Assembly (NCBI GenBank): GCA_018697195.1
Contig: CM031859.1
Location: 60,308,190 to 60,372,189 of the forward strand
Length of the DNA: 64,000 bases
DNA from: Certhia americana
Taxonomy: Eukaryota; Chordata; Aves; Passeriformes; Certhiidae
Direction of reading: 5' to 3'
Shown here: piece after piece, positions 1-9,120 of the stretch
How positions within the stretch are numbered: the stretch's first letter is position 1
Layout of the letters: each line of letters starts with the position of its first letter
Translations under genes and position numbers: made by a program
Notes under the pieces: generated by a model
The model's input: the letters and a program-made list of their open reading frames with translations, nothing else
What the model was told of the DNA's origin: nothing
Databases searched by the model: none

Positions 1-3000
1 GATGAATTGGCTTTAAAATGCATTATAGGTTCTATTTTCAGGCAATGGTTATTACACATTTCAATTCCACTGCACTATTATAGAAAATGTGTATGTATGC
101 TTTGGTGCGTCTAGTTTTTTCTACCTTTGAGACAGCACAGTTTTACAAAGCTTTGGATTCGTGTGTTTTCTGAGTCAAAACCAAATTTTTCCGAATGTGA
201 CTGGTATAAGTGTTTATAATGCTGTTGAACTCAAGTTGCTGAATAGTTCCAAACCAGTGTCATGATTGTGTGCTTACGTGTGAGCTGCAGATTGGGGCGG
301 AGTGGCAAGTACGGTTTGCAAGGTAGCAGCAAGAATGGATTTCTTTTTTGATGAAGGTTCTATCTGCTGCAAGGACAGGAATCATATAGTTTAACATACC
401 GAACCAGCTGTAGATCTTACCTCTGAGATAGGCCGAGCCGCAGCCGACGAGAGGGTGACCGGGCTGGACGGAGGCTCCCCTTAAGGTTCTCTTTTTGTTG
501 ATAATGATAGTTTTTATTAAATGCTGGTTGTAAACATAAAACTATCTGGATGGAAGATGACGGATGGTACTGAATGCCAGGACATCATTATAATGTGTTG
601 TTGTGCGCAGGATCACGAAGCAGTGTGAGACAAGTGATTCGAGGGGCGGGAAGTGTCTGGGGAGTGCCGGGCTGCAGAGTCGCTGCAGGAGTTTGGGAAG
701 CCAAACGTACCCTTGTGTCGCCAGCGGCGGGTTGGCGTTGCTCCCCGACGCGCCCGCCTGCCTCATGATTTCTGTGGAGGAAAAGATCGCAAAAGACGGC
801 CATGCGGTCCACGGATGATGTCAGCCTGTACTCAGTTAAACCAGACGACAAAAAGGAGGATAAAAAAAAAAGCGACGAAGACACAGACACAGAAACAATC
901 CGACGGTCCCTTAATGCGAATGCACAAGTCAGGGGGAAGAGGGCTGAGGATAAAGGTCGTAGAGAATACGGCGTGCCTGGCGTTGTGGTTTGTGGCTGGG
1001 ATCCGAGTAAGAGATGGAAAGTTCCGTCCTCCAAGCTAGGACCCTTGCAGCATGCAAAATAAGTTGTGTCAATGCTGGTCAAACCTCTCTTCTGAGGCAT
1101 GAGGCGCTAAGCAAATTTTGTACAACAGTGAGGAGCCTCTGAGCCAGGTGTGTGAGCTGGTCGATGTCGTGTAAGTAAACCGTAGCTTGGAGTGTTATAC
1201 TTTCGACTGAAATACTCCGTCTTCTCCCGCCTAGAAACACCAATATGGGGTGGCTGAAAAGACCGGGTAGCTAGGGTGGAAGGAGTTGTAGCTTCCGCCG
1301 AGCACGTACCGCGCGCTTTGATACAGCCCGGACATAGAGGGAAAGTGGGGACTGTGGCTCAATGCACGTGACTAATATGAATGTTATGACCAAAGGAATA
1401 CTAGAGATGTATGTGGGAAAGCAACACACGAGAGTACAGTTTCTTCTGTGCTATTTAGTTTTCTCGTCTCGGAGGTACTGGAAACGAAGATAAAGATAAT
1501 TGAGAAAAGAAGCCCTTATCTTTGAAATAGGCATTATGGATAAACATTGCTTTTTACACCTAGTTTGCTTTGCGACTGCCCACAGATAAACTCTTTTGAA
1601 CATCATGAACCTGTTGCAGGGTACTTTCTTACTGGGGGCGTGTCGGTCTCTTCTAATGAAAGTAAAAGTGAACTCTGAAGTCGTGCACAGAGGGAGGGAG
1701 AGAGTATGACAAACCTGGGCAATATGCACAAAAAGGGGAGTGAAAGGTGCTGGTCAGAGTCTGGCATGGCTCCCAGAGGAGAAGATAAAGGTGGCAACGC
1801 CGACGTGCATTTGGTGAGAGAGTAAACAACCGCTGTTGTAGAAAACATTCAGGATGGGAAAAACCTCAATTGACAAATCCGAAGCAACGCTGCGGAATGC
1901 TCCATCCCCATTTCCGCACTGACTTATGTTCGTGACCATGGAGGACATCAATCAGCTCACAAGGCCCAAAGCTCAATATTGTTGTGTTGCTCAGGACGAC
2001 AGAATAATGTCCAGTCAGACAACACTCAGTGTCGAGGAATGACAGTACACTGTGCACGCCAAAGAAATTACATCCTGAAAACAAGAGACAGACCTGGCTC
2101 ATACGGGACCTAACAAGAAGCAATAAGTCTTCTACGATTCCTGTTCGGAGCACCTCTCAGTATATAGAACAGAGGAGCAAGAAACTTTTTTGTTTGGCGA
2201 AAAGAAGTCATAATTTCTCAGCACGAGATTATGTCATAAGTACTATAGTAATGCTGTGTGGTCTACATAACTTGAGGGAAGAGCGAGACGGCGAACCCGC
2301 AAGACATCCCTAAGATTTTGGTCCTGGCAGAAAGCGCAGAAGAGTCTACGGGAGAAAGGACCCCTCCTGTGATTGAAAAGCACTTAGGCACACCTGTACT
2401 CAGAGATCACCCATTACCAGGTGCCAGACGGCGACCGGCACAGGTAATCTGAAAGATGTTTTGTTATATACAAAGTTCTATGTCCTTTTCTATGAGTCCC
2501 TGTATTGCCGATCTCTGGTACTGAATATTGCTTAATTAGTCTTAAAAGTGATGTGACGGGAAAAAAACAAACCTTAGAATCTTAGCTACTAAGTCGTGTA
2601 TGAAAATAATGGTTTCATTTGAGCACTGCGTGGGCCTCTGCCAAGGATAGAGAACGCCATGGCTTTCAGGGATTTATTTACAAGCGCTTTTTTTTTCCTT
2701 ATTCCATCCGATGGAGGCTAGGATTTTTTTTTGTCTTGATTATGCAGCTCAAAGAGAATAATCTCGCAGACTGCTCGCGTGTATACGCACTTTGTTTGGA
2801 TGTCACCATGTACCGTGTGTCTCTGCGAGGGCTTCTGGCATGCAGTCGCTTCGAATACAATGCTCTTCCAGCGTCATCCTGTAAACGCGGCTGAATGGAT
2901 TTCCCCAAAGAAAATTTTCTCTGAAAAGTAAGTGAAGACCTGCGCTGTCAAAAACCAAGTGGTAAAAGCCGTGCCAACACGGCAAAGCAAACACAGGCGA

Positions 3001-3240
3001 GTACCACAGGAGGGGGGGAGGGGGCTGAGGAGAGGCAAAGAGGGTGGGGGGAGGAAACACCCCCCCCGCGCTGATGGCCTGGAAGCGTGGCGGGGAGAGG
3101 GAAAACCAGACGCAGTTTTGAGACTTCACTCTCCGACCAGCCGTGCATAAAATCTCAGAATACAAACGCTGTTTTCCCCGGAGTCGCACCAAGTCATGGC
3201 CTTGAACAAAAACTAACTGCAAAGCTAGTGTGATGCGCTA
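1..3240. other. CpG-retaining upstream flank without recognisable genes
   Basis: No coding exon, RNA gene or known repeat is recognised here. GC content is only moderate, yet CpG is frequent: by eye about 3-4 per 60-base line between about 420 and 1320, thinning towards 2900. In the DNA to the right of 6310 most lines have none. This means little loss by methylation and deamination, as expected of germline-unmethylated promoter flanks. Open frames at 588-1100 (- strand) and 653-1039 (+ strand) show no family motif and look like chance. A GTAAGT donor-like string at 1171-1176 could belong to an upstream or divergent non-coding transcript, but nothing else supports an exon. The 3000-3080 part has G- and C-runs leading into the island. 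Confidence 0.6.
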
Positions 3241-3719
3241 GGACGCGGGGTTTGTGTCGTTGCGTGACCAGGGCTTCTGGTCGCTGCTTCGACGAAGGTT
3301 GCGAAAACCCGTGGTGGGTTCCCGACCACAGGGCGGGAAGGGGGCGTTGGTATGTTCTCAAGGAGCAAGCGGCACCGCCTCAGCCCAGCCGGGAGGGTAT
3401 CCCCTATTCCGCCCTGCAAAGCGGCCTCTCTTTCCTTCCTCAGCCACCGGGGGCCCGGTGCGCTTGCTGCGGGAGATGCGGAGGGGGGCCCCCCCGCTGG
3501 CCGGCCCTAGGCCGCGGCCGCCCCCCGCCCCGGGCCCCCAAATTGGCCGCGGGCGGCTACCGATGAAGCGCGCGCGGTGATGCGAGAGCCCCGTTACCCG
3601 GCGCGGTTTGCCCGCCCGTGTCCCCACCGCCCGCCCTCCCGGCGCGCGGGGCGGGCTGCCGGGCCGGGACAGCTTCGCTCGCGCTCGGCCGCGGCGCTGG
3701 GCGGCGAAGGCGGGGTGTT

Positions 3720-3737
3720 GCAATAAATGCTTATTGC
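3720..3737. promoter_or_regulatory. AT-rich palindrome in the CpG island, C/EBP-like
   Basis: An inverted repeat with arms GCAATAA and TTATTGC around the spacer ATGC, standing out as an AT-rich patch in otherwise GC-rich sequence. It is followed directly by TGCGCAAG. TTGCAATA and TGCGCAAG resemble C/EBP-type half-sites (family consensus TTGCGCAA), so a bZIP binding cluster about 970 bp upstream of the predicted start is a reasonable inference. A small hairpin in RNA is the alternative. No binding data are available. Confidence 0.4.
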
Positions 3738-4017
3738 TGCGCAAGCAGCCCCCCTGGGGCTGCGGGCGGGCGGGCATCCACTGCCCTCCGGGGCGGGCGG
3801 CGGCCCCCGCGGGCCGGCCTGAAGCGGGCGCACTCCCTCCTTCCGGGCAACCAGGTGCTGAAGGGTTGAGCGAGGGTCGTGGTGGTCCCGCCCGTGGGAC
3901 ACCCGGGTTCTGCGGCTGTGAAGCCGCCGGTCGGGGGCGTCCGCACGGGGACCCCCGTCGGTGTATTGTTCTCACCTGACAGATAACTTGATTCTCGGGC
4001 CAGGCGAGAGCGAGGGG

Positions 4018-4067
4018 GCGGGGGGGCCGGGGGAGGGAGAGAAAGGAAGCGGAGGGGGGGGGGGGGG
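4018..4067 (+). other. G-run block with G-quadruplex potential
   Basis: Several runs of three or more G lie within 50 bases, ending in an uninterrupted run of 14 G (4054-4067). This satisfies the usual four-run G-quadruplex rule on the + strand. It lies about 300 bp upstream of the CRE. G-quadruplexes are common in vertebrate promoters, and homopolymer G is also error-prone in sequencing, so the exact run length may be unreliable. Confidence 0.6.
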
Positions 4068-4361
4068 CAGGAGGATCCCGCGTCCTCGGAGGAAATTCTC
4101 AGGCCGGGAGGACGCGCGGCTTGCGCACGGCAAGCCGGGACTGGCTCTCCTGGGAGTTCCCTCGGCGGGGAGGGGGCGGGGAGCGGCGATCTCCGCCGGC
4201 GGGGAGAGGCCGCGGCTTCGCCCTGCGAGGCCCTGCCTCCTGCTCGGTGCGCGCCCTCCCCGGCGCGGAGCTCCCGCGGCTCCCGCCCCGCACAGCTCCC
4301 AGGGCGGGCAGCGCCCAGCACCGCGCCCCGCAGCGCTCCCGCCGCCGCGCGGGGGGACACG

Positions 4362-4371
4362 GTGACGTCAC
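4362..4371 (+). promoter_or_regulatory. Full palindromic CRE (TGACGTCA)
   Basis: The sequence GTGACGTCAC contains the complete 8-bp cAMP response element TGACGTCA at 4363-4370, symmetrical for one more base on each side. Full-site CREs are bound by CREB/ATF bZIP dimers and give induction by cAMP or calcium signalling. It lies about 330 bp upstream of the predicted start, inside the island, where such sites are usually unmethylated. A half-site-like TGACGTGT at 5671-5678 lies in the head of the intron. Function is inferred from the motif and its position only. Confidence 0.7.
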
Positions 4372-4665
4372 GGGCGGCGCGCTCCCCGCGCTCGCTCCGC
4401 GCTCGCCGCCCTGTAACTTCTGTTCTGGGAAGTGGTGCCAGGAATAGCCCGGCGGAGCCGCCTGCAGCGCGGAGCGCTCCCTCCCGCCGCGGCCAGGGCG
4501 GGCTGCGGCTCCCGGGCCTCCGCCTCTCCCCCGTGCAACACCAGCCCCTCCGCCACTGTCAGGGAGATGGTGATGAGCCTTTCCAAAAAGAGGGAGAGGA
4601 ATGACCTGCCTTAAGATAAACGCGTGAAGCGGGCGCCCCTTGGCCGCTGGAATATCTCTGTCTGT

Positions 4666-4679
4666 CTTTATATATAAAG
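4666..4679 (+). promoter_or_regulatory. TATA box overlapping a MEF2-type site
   Basis: A perfect 14-bp palindrome, CTTTATATATAAAG. It contains TATATAAA at 4671-4678, whose first T is 28 bp upstream of the predicted initiator A; the register starting at 4669 gives 30 bp. Both agree with TBP positioning. The same bases (4668-4677) fit the MEF2 consensus YTAWWWWTAR, so the element could serve TBP, MEF2 or both. A TATA box inside a CpG island is a minority architecture associated with inducible or tissue-restricted genes. Confidence 0.75.
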
Positions 4680-4696
4680 AAGCACCGCGAGCCGCC

Positions 4697-4703
4697 TCAC
4701 TCC
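4697..4703 (+). promoter_or_regulatory. Initiator element, predicted start at 4699
   Basis: TCACTCC matches YYANWYY at every position, with the A at 4699. It is spaced correctly from the TATA element (26-30 bp depending on register). Together they predict a focused + strand transcription start at 4699. Other dispersed starts within the island are possible. Confidence 0.65.
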
Positions 4704-4816
4704 GGGCGAGCCCTTAGCAAAGGAGCAACACGAGCGCCCGGCGGGATCAGCAGCAGCGGCAACAACAACAAGGGCACCGGGAGGGCTTCCCTCCTTCCTT
4801 CTCGGTGATTTCCCAG
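4699..4816 (+). other. Predicted non-coding first exon (5' UTR)
   Basis: From the predicted start the sequence runs 118 bases to TTTCCCAG followed by GTGAGC, a near-consensus 5' splice site with the GT at 4817-4818. The stretch contains no ATG, so it would be entirely 5' UTR, with translation beginning in a later exon. It includes a CAG/CAA-like run (about 4749-4772) and a pyrimidine-rich tail. The TATA box, initiator and strong donor in the right order make this the best-supported transcribed unit in the window. I cannot tell which gene it belongs to, because no coding exon follows in the 59 kb to the right edge. An earlier start elsewhere in the island, giving a longer exon with the same donor, is possible. 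Confidence 0.6.
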
Positions 4817-5543
4817 GTGAGCAGCACCGGCTGCTGCGGGCAGCCCCCTCCTCTCTGCTCGCCGCTTGTCCCCTGTCACCGGCACCAGCTGACAGCCGCG
4901 CCGGGGCAGCGGGGCTCGGGGCGCCGCGGGGCTGGGGTCGGGCCGCGGCAGGCAGGGCGCTCAGCGGAGCGGGAGGGTCTGTGGCCGGCGCTCCGAGTGC
5001 CGCCCGGGGCTGCGGGGGTAAATGGAGGGCACGGCGGCGGGAGGGCGCCGGCGGGGGAAGCCGGCGGGGCTGTAAAACCGCCGGACCGTTAAGTCACCTC
5101 TGTGGCGGCGGCTCCGGGCGCTGGCAGGCACCGTCCCCGTCCCCGGGGCACCACGGCCGTCGGCCCCTTCCCGCTGAGCCGGCGCAGGAGGGGGACACGG
5201 CGGGGACAGGCCTTTGTCGGTGACACGCCGTTAGGAAATGTGGGGAATACCCGGCTTGTAAGTGTATGCAGATGAGGAGAAGGCTGCCTTGCGTAATCCC
5301 CTCCTGCGGCGGGGAATGGGCATGGTCACCGCCGGGGAGAGGCGCCCGCGGGGGGGCCGACCCGACGGGGTTCTCATCGCGGCCTCCGGCGCCCCGGGAG
5401 CGGATGGGGGGGGCACCAAGGCAGGGGAGGCGCCCGGGGCCACCCGGCGCGGCGGAGGGCAGGGCGCTGGAGGTAGCGGAGGGAAGCAGGGGATGTGCCC
5501 CGGCTGCCAGCGCGTCCCCGCGGGAGTGCCGGACACGGGGGAA

Positions 5544-5612
5544 GTGCGTGTGTGTGCGGGGACACCCGGCACCGCGCCGGGGTGCGTGTGCGAGAGTGCG
5601 TGTGCGCGCTGC
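5544..5612. repeat. GT/GC-rich low-complexity stretch
   Basis: Alternating purine-pyrimidine segments of the GTGTGTGCG and GCGTGTGCG kind recur here, ending in TGTGCGCGCTGCGCC. Such alternation can adopt Z-DNA. It lies in the CpG island about 730-800 bp into the predicted intron. Confidence 0.5.
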
Positions 5613-5806
5613 GCCGCGGTGACTGTTCCCTGAAGTGGGTGGGACGTTGGCCCGTTCCGGGAATGTTCCATGACGTGTAAACGCCACAGGAAGGGGGTTA
5701 ACGAGGGGCTCGGCCGGGGCCGCCGCCGGGTCCCTCCCTTTCTCCCTCCCTCTGTCCCCCCGCCCGCCGGCGGGGCTGCCGCGGGGGCCGGCGGGGGCAC
5801 GATCCC

Positions 5807-5850
5807 TTATGTAATGCGGGGTACGTGTGCGGCCGGCGCGGATTATGTAA
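5807..5850. promoter_or_regulatory. Two TTATGTAA D-box / E4BP4-type sites
   Basis: Exact TTATGTAA copies occur at 5807-5814 and 5843-5850, 36 bp apart start to start. TTAYGTAA is the consensus for PAR-bZIP activators (DBP, TEF, HLF) and the repressor NFIL3/E4BP4, and is also bound by C/EBP proteins. Between and after them are ACGTG-type strings (TACGTGTG from 5822, GCACGTCC at 5853-5860) that resemble E-box or CRE half-sites. Clusters of D-boxes with E-box or CRE motifs are typical of clock-controlled or cAMP-inducible genes. Such control is an inference from motifs alone. Confidence 0.5.
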
Positions 5851-5868
5851 GCGGCACGTCCGCGCCTG

Positions 5869-5892
5869 TCGCATAGGATATCGCATAGGATA
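5869..5892 (+). repeat. 12-bp exact tandem duplication
   Basis: TCGCATAGGATA occurs twice with no spacer, at 5869-5880 and 5881-5892, just downstream of the D-box pair. It could be a duplicated protein-binding site or simple replication slippage; no known factor is recognised. Confidence 0.85.
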
Positions 5893-6370
5893 CACCACCG
5901 CACGCCGGCTCTGCGCCGGGAGGCGGGCAGGGGCGGTGAGCTGCCCCGCCGCGTCCCCGCCGTGTCCCCGCCGTCGGGGTCAAGCGGCGCAGGGGAGGCG
6001 GGGGAAAGCCCCGGGTTATCCCGGGTCATGCCCCGCAGCCCGCCCCGACCTTCCTGCCGGGGGCTGGCGCGCCGCACGGCCTTCCCCTCGTGAGAGGCAG
6101 CCCGAGGCGGAGGGGACGGAGGGTGGGGATGCCCGGGCTCTAGGTGTGGTGGGTGTCCCCGAGAACTCCGGCCCGCGGGTGGGGAAGCCGGCGGGAGGCC
6201 CCGCCGCCCCAGCTCGCCTGGCCCGGGGTCCCAGCCGGCCGCCGGCCAGCACGTCTTGTCTCCGTGGGCAGGCGGCCGGGGCTCGCCCCGGGACAACGAT
6301 AAACCTCCTCAGAGCTTAATTTCCCGGAAAAGGATTCTGTTTTTCTTACCAGTTGGCACTAATGGTCAAA

Positions 6371-6476
6371 CATTTTTTTTTATGAGTTTGGATTTTTTTT
6401 TTTTTTTTTTTTTTTGTGTATGTGTGGGTTTTTTTTTATTTTTTTTGTTTGCTTGGTTTTTTTTAATATGATAGTT
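6371..6476 (+). repeat. Poly-T / T-rich low-complexity tract
   Basis: A T-rich block with an uninterrupted run of 23 T at 6393-6415, followed by T-runs broken by single G or GC (GTTTGCTTGG type). It begins just past the CpG island edge. Copy length is likely polymorphic and error-prone in assembly. Confidence 0.9.
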
Positions 6477-8731
6477 GCAGAAAATGAAACTTCTGCTGAA
6501 ACACTAAAGAGTTGGGGGTTTATAGGCAATAATTCTTAAAAATCTTTTTAAACTAAAGTAATCGAAATACTAATGAGCTTCAGCAGAAATATTTAGCTAA
6601 ATAGTTTCCCTTGTCTCATTTTGAAGTGAAGCCTTCTTTAATATTAAACCTGTCTGGGTTTGTACGTTATTAAATAATAGAAGAGGCACTAAACATTTTG
6701 TGCTGACTTAGTCAAGGGTGTCACTTTTTCTGTATTTTTTTCTTCTAATGAATTTATACTGAAAATTATTACGAAAGAAGTAAACAAAGTGGTCAGGGAG
6801 GCAAAAGAGAGGCATTGCTGGCTAGGTCTGTGTTTCTCTGCTTGCCGGAGCTGCGGGTGCAGGCGTGTGTTCATGCAGCTCCCAGCGCAAGGGGGCTCCG
6901 GTCATCATCACCAGGAGTTCTGGGGACACCGGGTAATTAGAGTAATTACTAGATTAAAGGAACTACTGGTCTAACGAGGTACAAATTCTGTGGGCCCAGT
7001 TTTAAATTCTGTTGTTGTTATGGATTACCTGTGACTGCCAGAGGAATTTGATCCTCAGGTTATCAGGACACGGTGTGGAATCCTCAATATTTTGATAGTG
7101 AAGATGATATACAGACATGCTCAAAAAGTGCATCTGTTTCTCAAAGATAGGAGAGTATCTGTCTGTTAGATTTGCAGCACGTGGGCATATTTAGATAGAT
7201 GCAGTGTAACCTGTGGGTTATATTTATTTACACTTAGATGTTTAATCTTTCCAGATCCTTCCACTCAGGAGATATTTCTGAAAGTTCAGGTATGGATTAT
7301 CTGAAATTTTCTTCTTTTTTTTTTTTTTTTTTGCTTTGTCTCATGTCTCAAAAAAATTAAGTGTCACAGAATAGTCTGAGAGGGTTTTGTCATGTGAGTT
7401 TTAGCAAGTTACTATTGCCATATGCAAATGTATTTAAGATTACTGTGGTTTTCAGCTGTGCAAAGGCAGCAGTGATATGGTAGGAAGTCAGTGTGTCACT
7501 TTTGTTGGTCAAACAGTCCGCATTTTTAATGTAGTCTGTTGTGTTGATGTTATTTTCCAATGGCTGTTGGGCATAGCAGTTCTATACATCCTGACTGAGG
7601 TGACTTCTTAACACCTCACTGCTATGGATTAGAATAGAATCGAGCAGCACTTGTCCCAAAGCACAAATGTAGAGGACTTTTAATTGTGTATCTAAGTCCA
7701 ATTGTGTGGCAACAGTGCAGAATGCTTCTTTATAAAGGCAGATTATTAGATTCTCAAGTGACTAGATTGCCTCATATGTGAGGTCTGTTTACAAACCTTC
7801 TTGTTACTATGAAGACAAAACAGAGAGCCATATGCATTCATGTGGTCCTTGCTGAATAATGGTACATGTGTCTACTTGAGTGTTTGGCAGTATATCATGT
7901 TTAGTTTATGTGGTGGCACCCTACAAGGCTATTCTTTTTTGACTTTTAACTATTTCTAATACCATTGGCTGTACTGAGTTGTGTGAGCTAATTTATGACC
8001 CTGGTCTGCATGTTTGTAACTAAGTTGGACATTTCTAAAGCAGGACATTTATGTTGAGCATTTTGCCAAACTTCTTTGCTTATTTATTTATTTAGGTGCT
8101 TTTTAAAAAAGGAGTAAAGGTGAATTGGATTTAAATAGAAGTGAAAGTAATGAGTACGATTTTGTATGCCCCTCTGCTCATGTTTTGTGGTAACAGCAGG
8201 GATGGTTACTGTTACTGCTTTTGTAATTTAACCATATTGGGTAAGGTAGTGGGATATAGGAGCTGTGTGCCTGGCAGAAGTGAAGAATACTTAGTGAAAG
8301 ACTGCAATACTTACCCATCAAAGAGAAGAATGCTTGCTGTTTGAGAGTATTCCTGTATACGAGTCATAGTAATGTATATAATGTAGATACTTGGATTATG
8401 AAATATGGCTTGCCGTCTTTCAAATTTTAGTGTGGTGGGGTTTATTATAAGCTGTGGTTGGTTATATTAATAGTTATCTATCCAGCTCTGTAAGTATAGC
8501 TCAGCAAGTACTCCTTGCTTGTAGTTGATTCTGCCTAAGGATTTCAGGTAAATTGCCAGAGCTGAGTACTGACTTCCTCTGTCTTAGGTCCCATCATGAA
8601 TCAGGCCCATGAAAAGTTGGTTCTTCATGTCAGTGGTCTTCACACAGGGTGAAGAGAAAATGTTTTATCCATTTTAACTCAAACTGTCAGTATGTGGTTT
8701 TAAATTATTAGTCCTCCAAGCAGGAGGAATG

Positions 8732-8732
<1 letters not shown>

Positions 8733-8782
<50 letters not shown>
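8733..8782 (+). repeat. (ATT)n microsatellite
   Basis: Fifty bases of uninterrupted ATT trinucleotide, between 16 and 17 units, with no internal variants. Purity suggests a young, probably polymorphic locus. Confidence 0.97.
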
Positions 8783-9030
8783 GAGTTAAAGGCTTTAGAA
8801 AGAGTTAATTGTTAAAACTTTTGGGAATTGAACAGGAGTGTTGAGTGAAGAGGCTGCATACCTCTGTTATTTGAAAAAGGTCCGATAAGTTATGAGGAAA
8901 CTGCTTTAAAAATTCTTTTTTTTTCAAAGAGGCAGGTTATTTTTTTCTCAAGATTTCTTAAACAGCATCTCTGAAGTAGTCTGTTACAAAGTAAATATTT
9001 TTAAAGTTTTTTGGCTTTCTCCTGTAGTTT

Positions 9031-9120
9031 AACCATTTGTTTTTTGGAGTTTTTTTTATTTTGGTTGGTTGTTTTTTTGCTTTTATTTGGGTTTTTTTAG
9101 GGGTTGGGGTTTTTTTCCCT
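9031..9120 (+). repeat. T/G-rich low-complexity tract
   Basis: Runs of 5-8 T separated by GG, GGTTGG and AGGGG. This mixed T/G composition recurs at 16.4 kb and 42.4 kb, always with T and G on the + strand. Confidence 0.8.

Larger units (their letters stand above)
3240..6310. promoter_or_regulatory. Large promoter CpG island
   Basis: Roughly 3 kb of very GC-rich sequence in which CpG is dense throughout. The right edge is sharp: near 6310 the sequence changes within about 100 bases to AT-rich, CpG-poor DNA with poly-T. Such islands in vertebrates mark unmethylated promoters. Inside it lie a palindrome (3720-3737), a G-run block (4018-4067), a CRE (4362-4371), a TATA/initiator pair (4666-4703), a predicted first exon (4699-4816) and two D-box-like sites (5807-5850). 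Long open frames on both strands here, for example 5094-6296 on the - strand, follow from the scarcity of stop codons in GC-rich DNA. Their translations are Pro/Arg/Gly/Ala-rich without domains, so they are not called as genes. Confidence 0.9.

Noticed and set aside
588..1100. 170-codon open frame on the - strand
   Set aside because: No domain, overlapping + strand frames of similar quality, and no splice or promoter context. Chance is sufficient.
3358..4360. Open frames of about 205-209 codons on the - strand
   Set aside because: Same cause as above: both lie in the CpG island, overlap each other and opposite frames, and show only compositionally biased sequence.
5094..6296. 400-codon open frame on the - strand in the CpG island
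   Set aside because: The low stop-codon frequency of GC-rich DNA explains it. The translation is Pro/Arg/Gly/Ala-rich low complexity without domains, and other frames of the same region are open as well.
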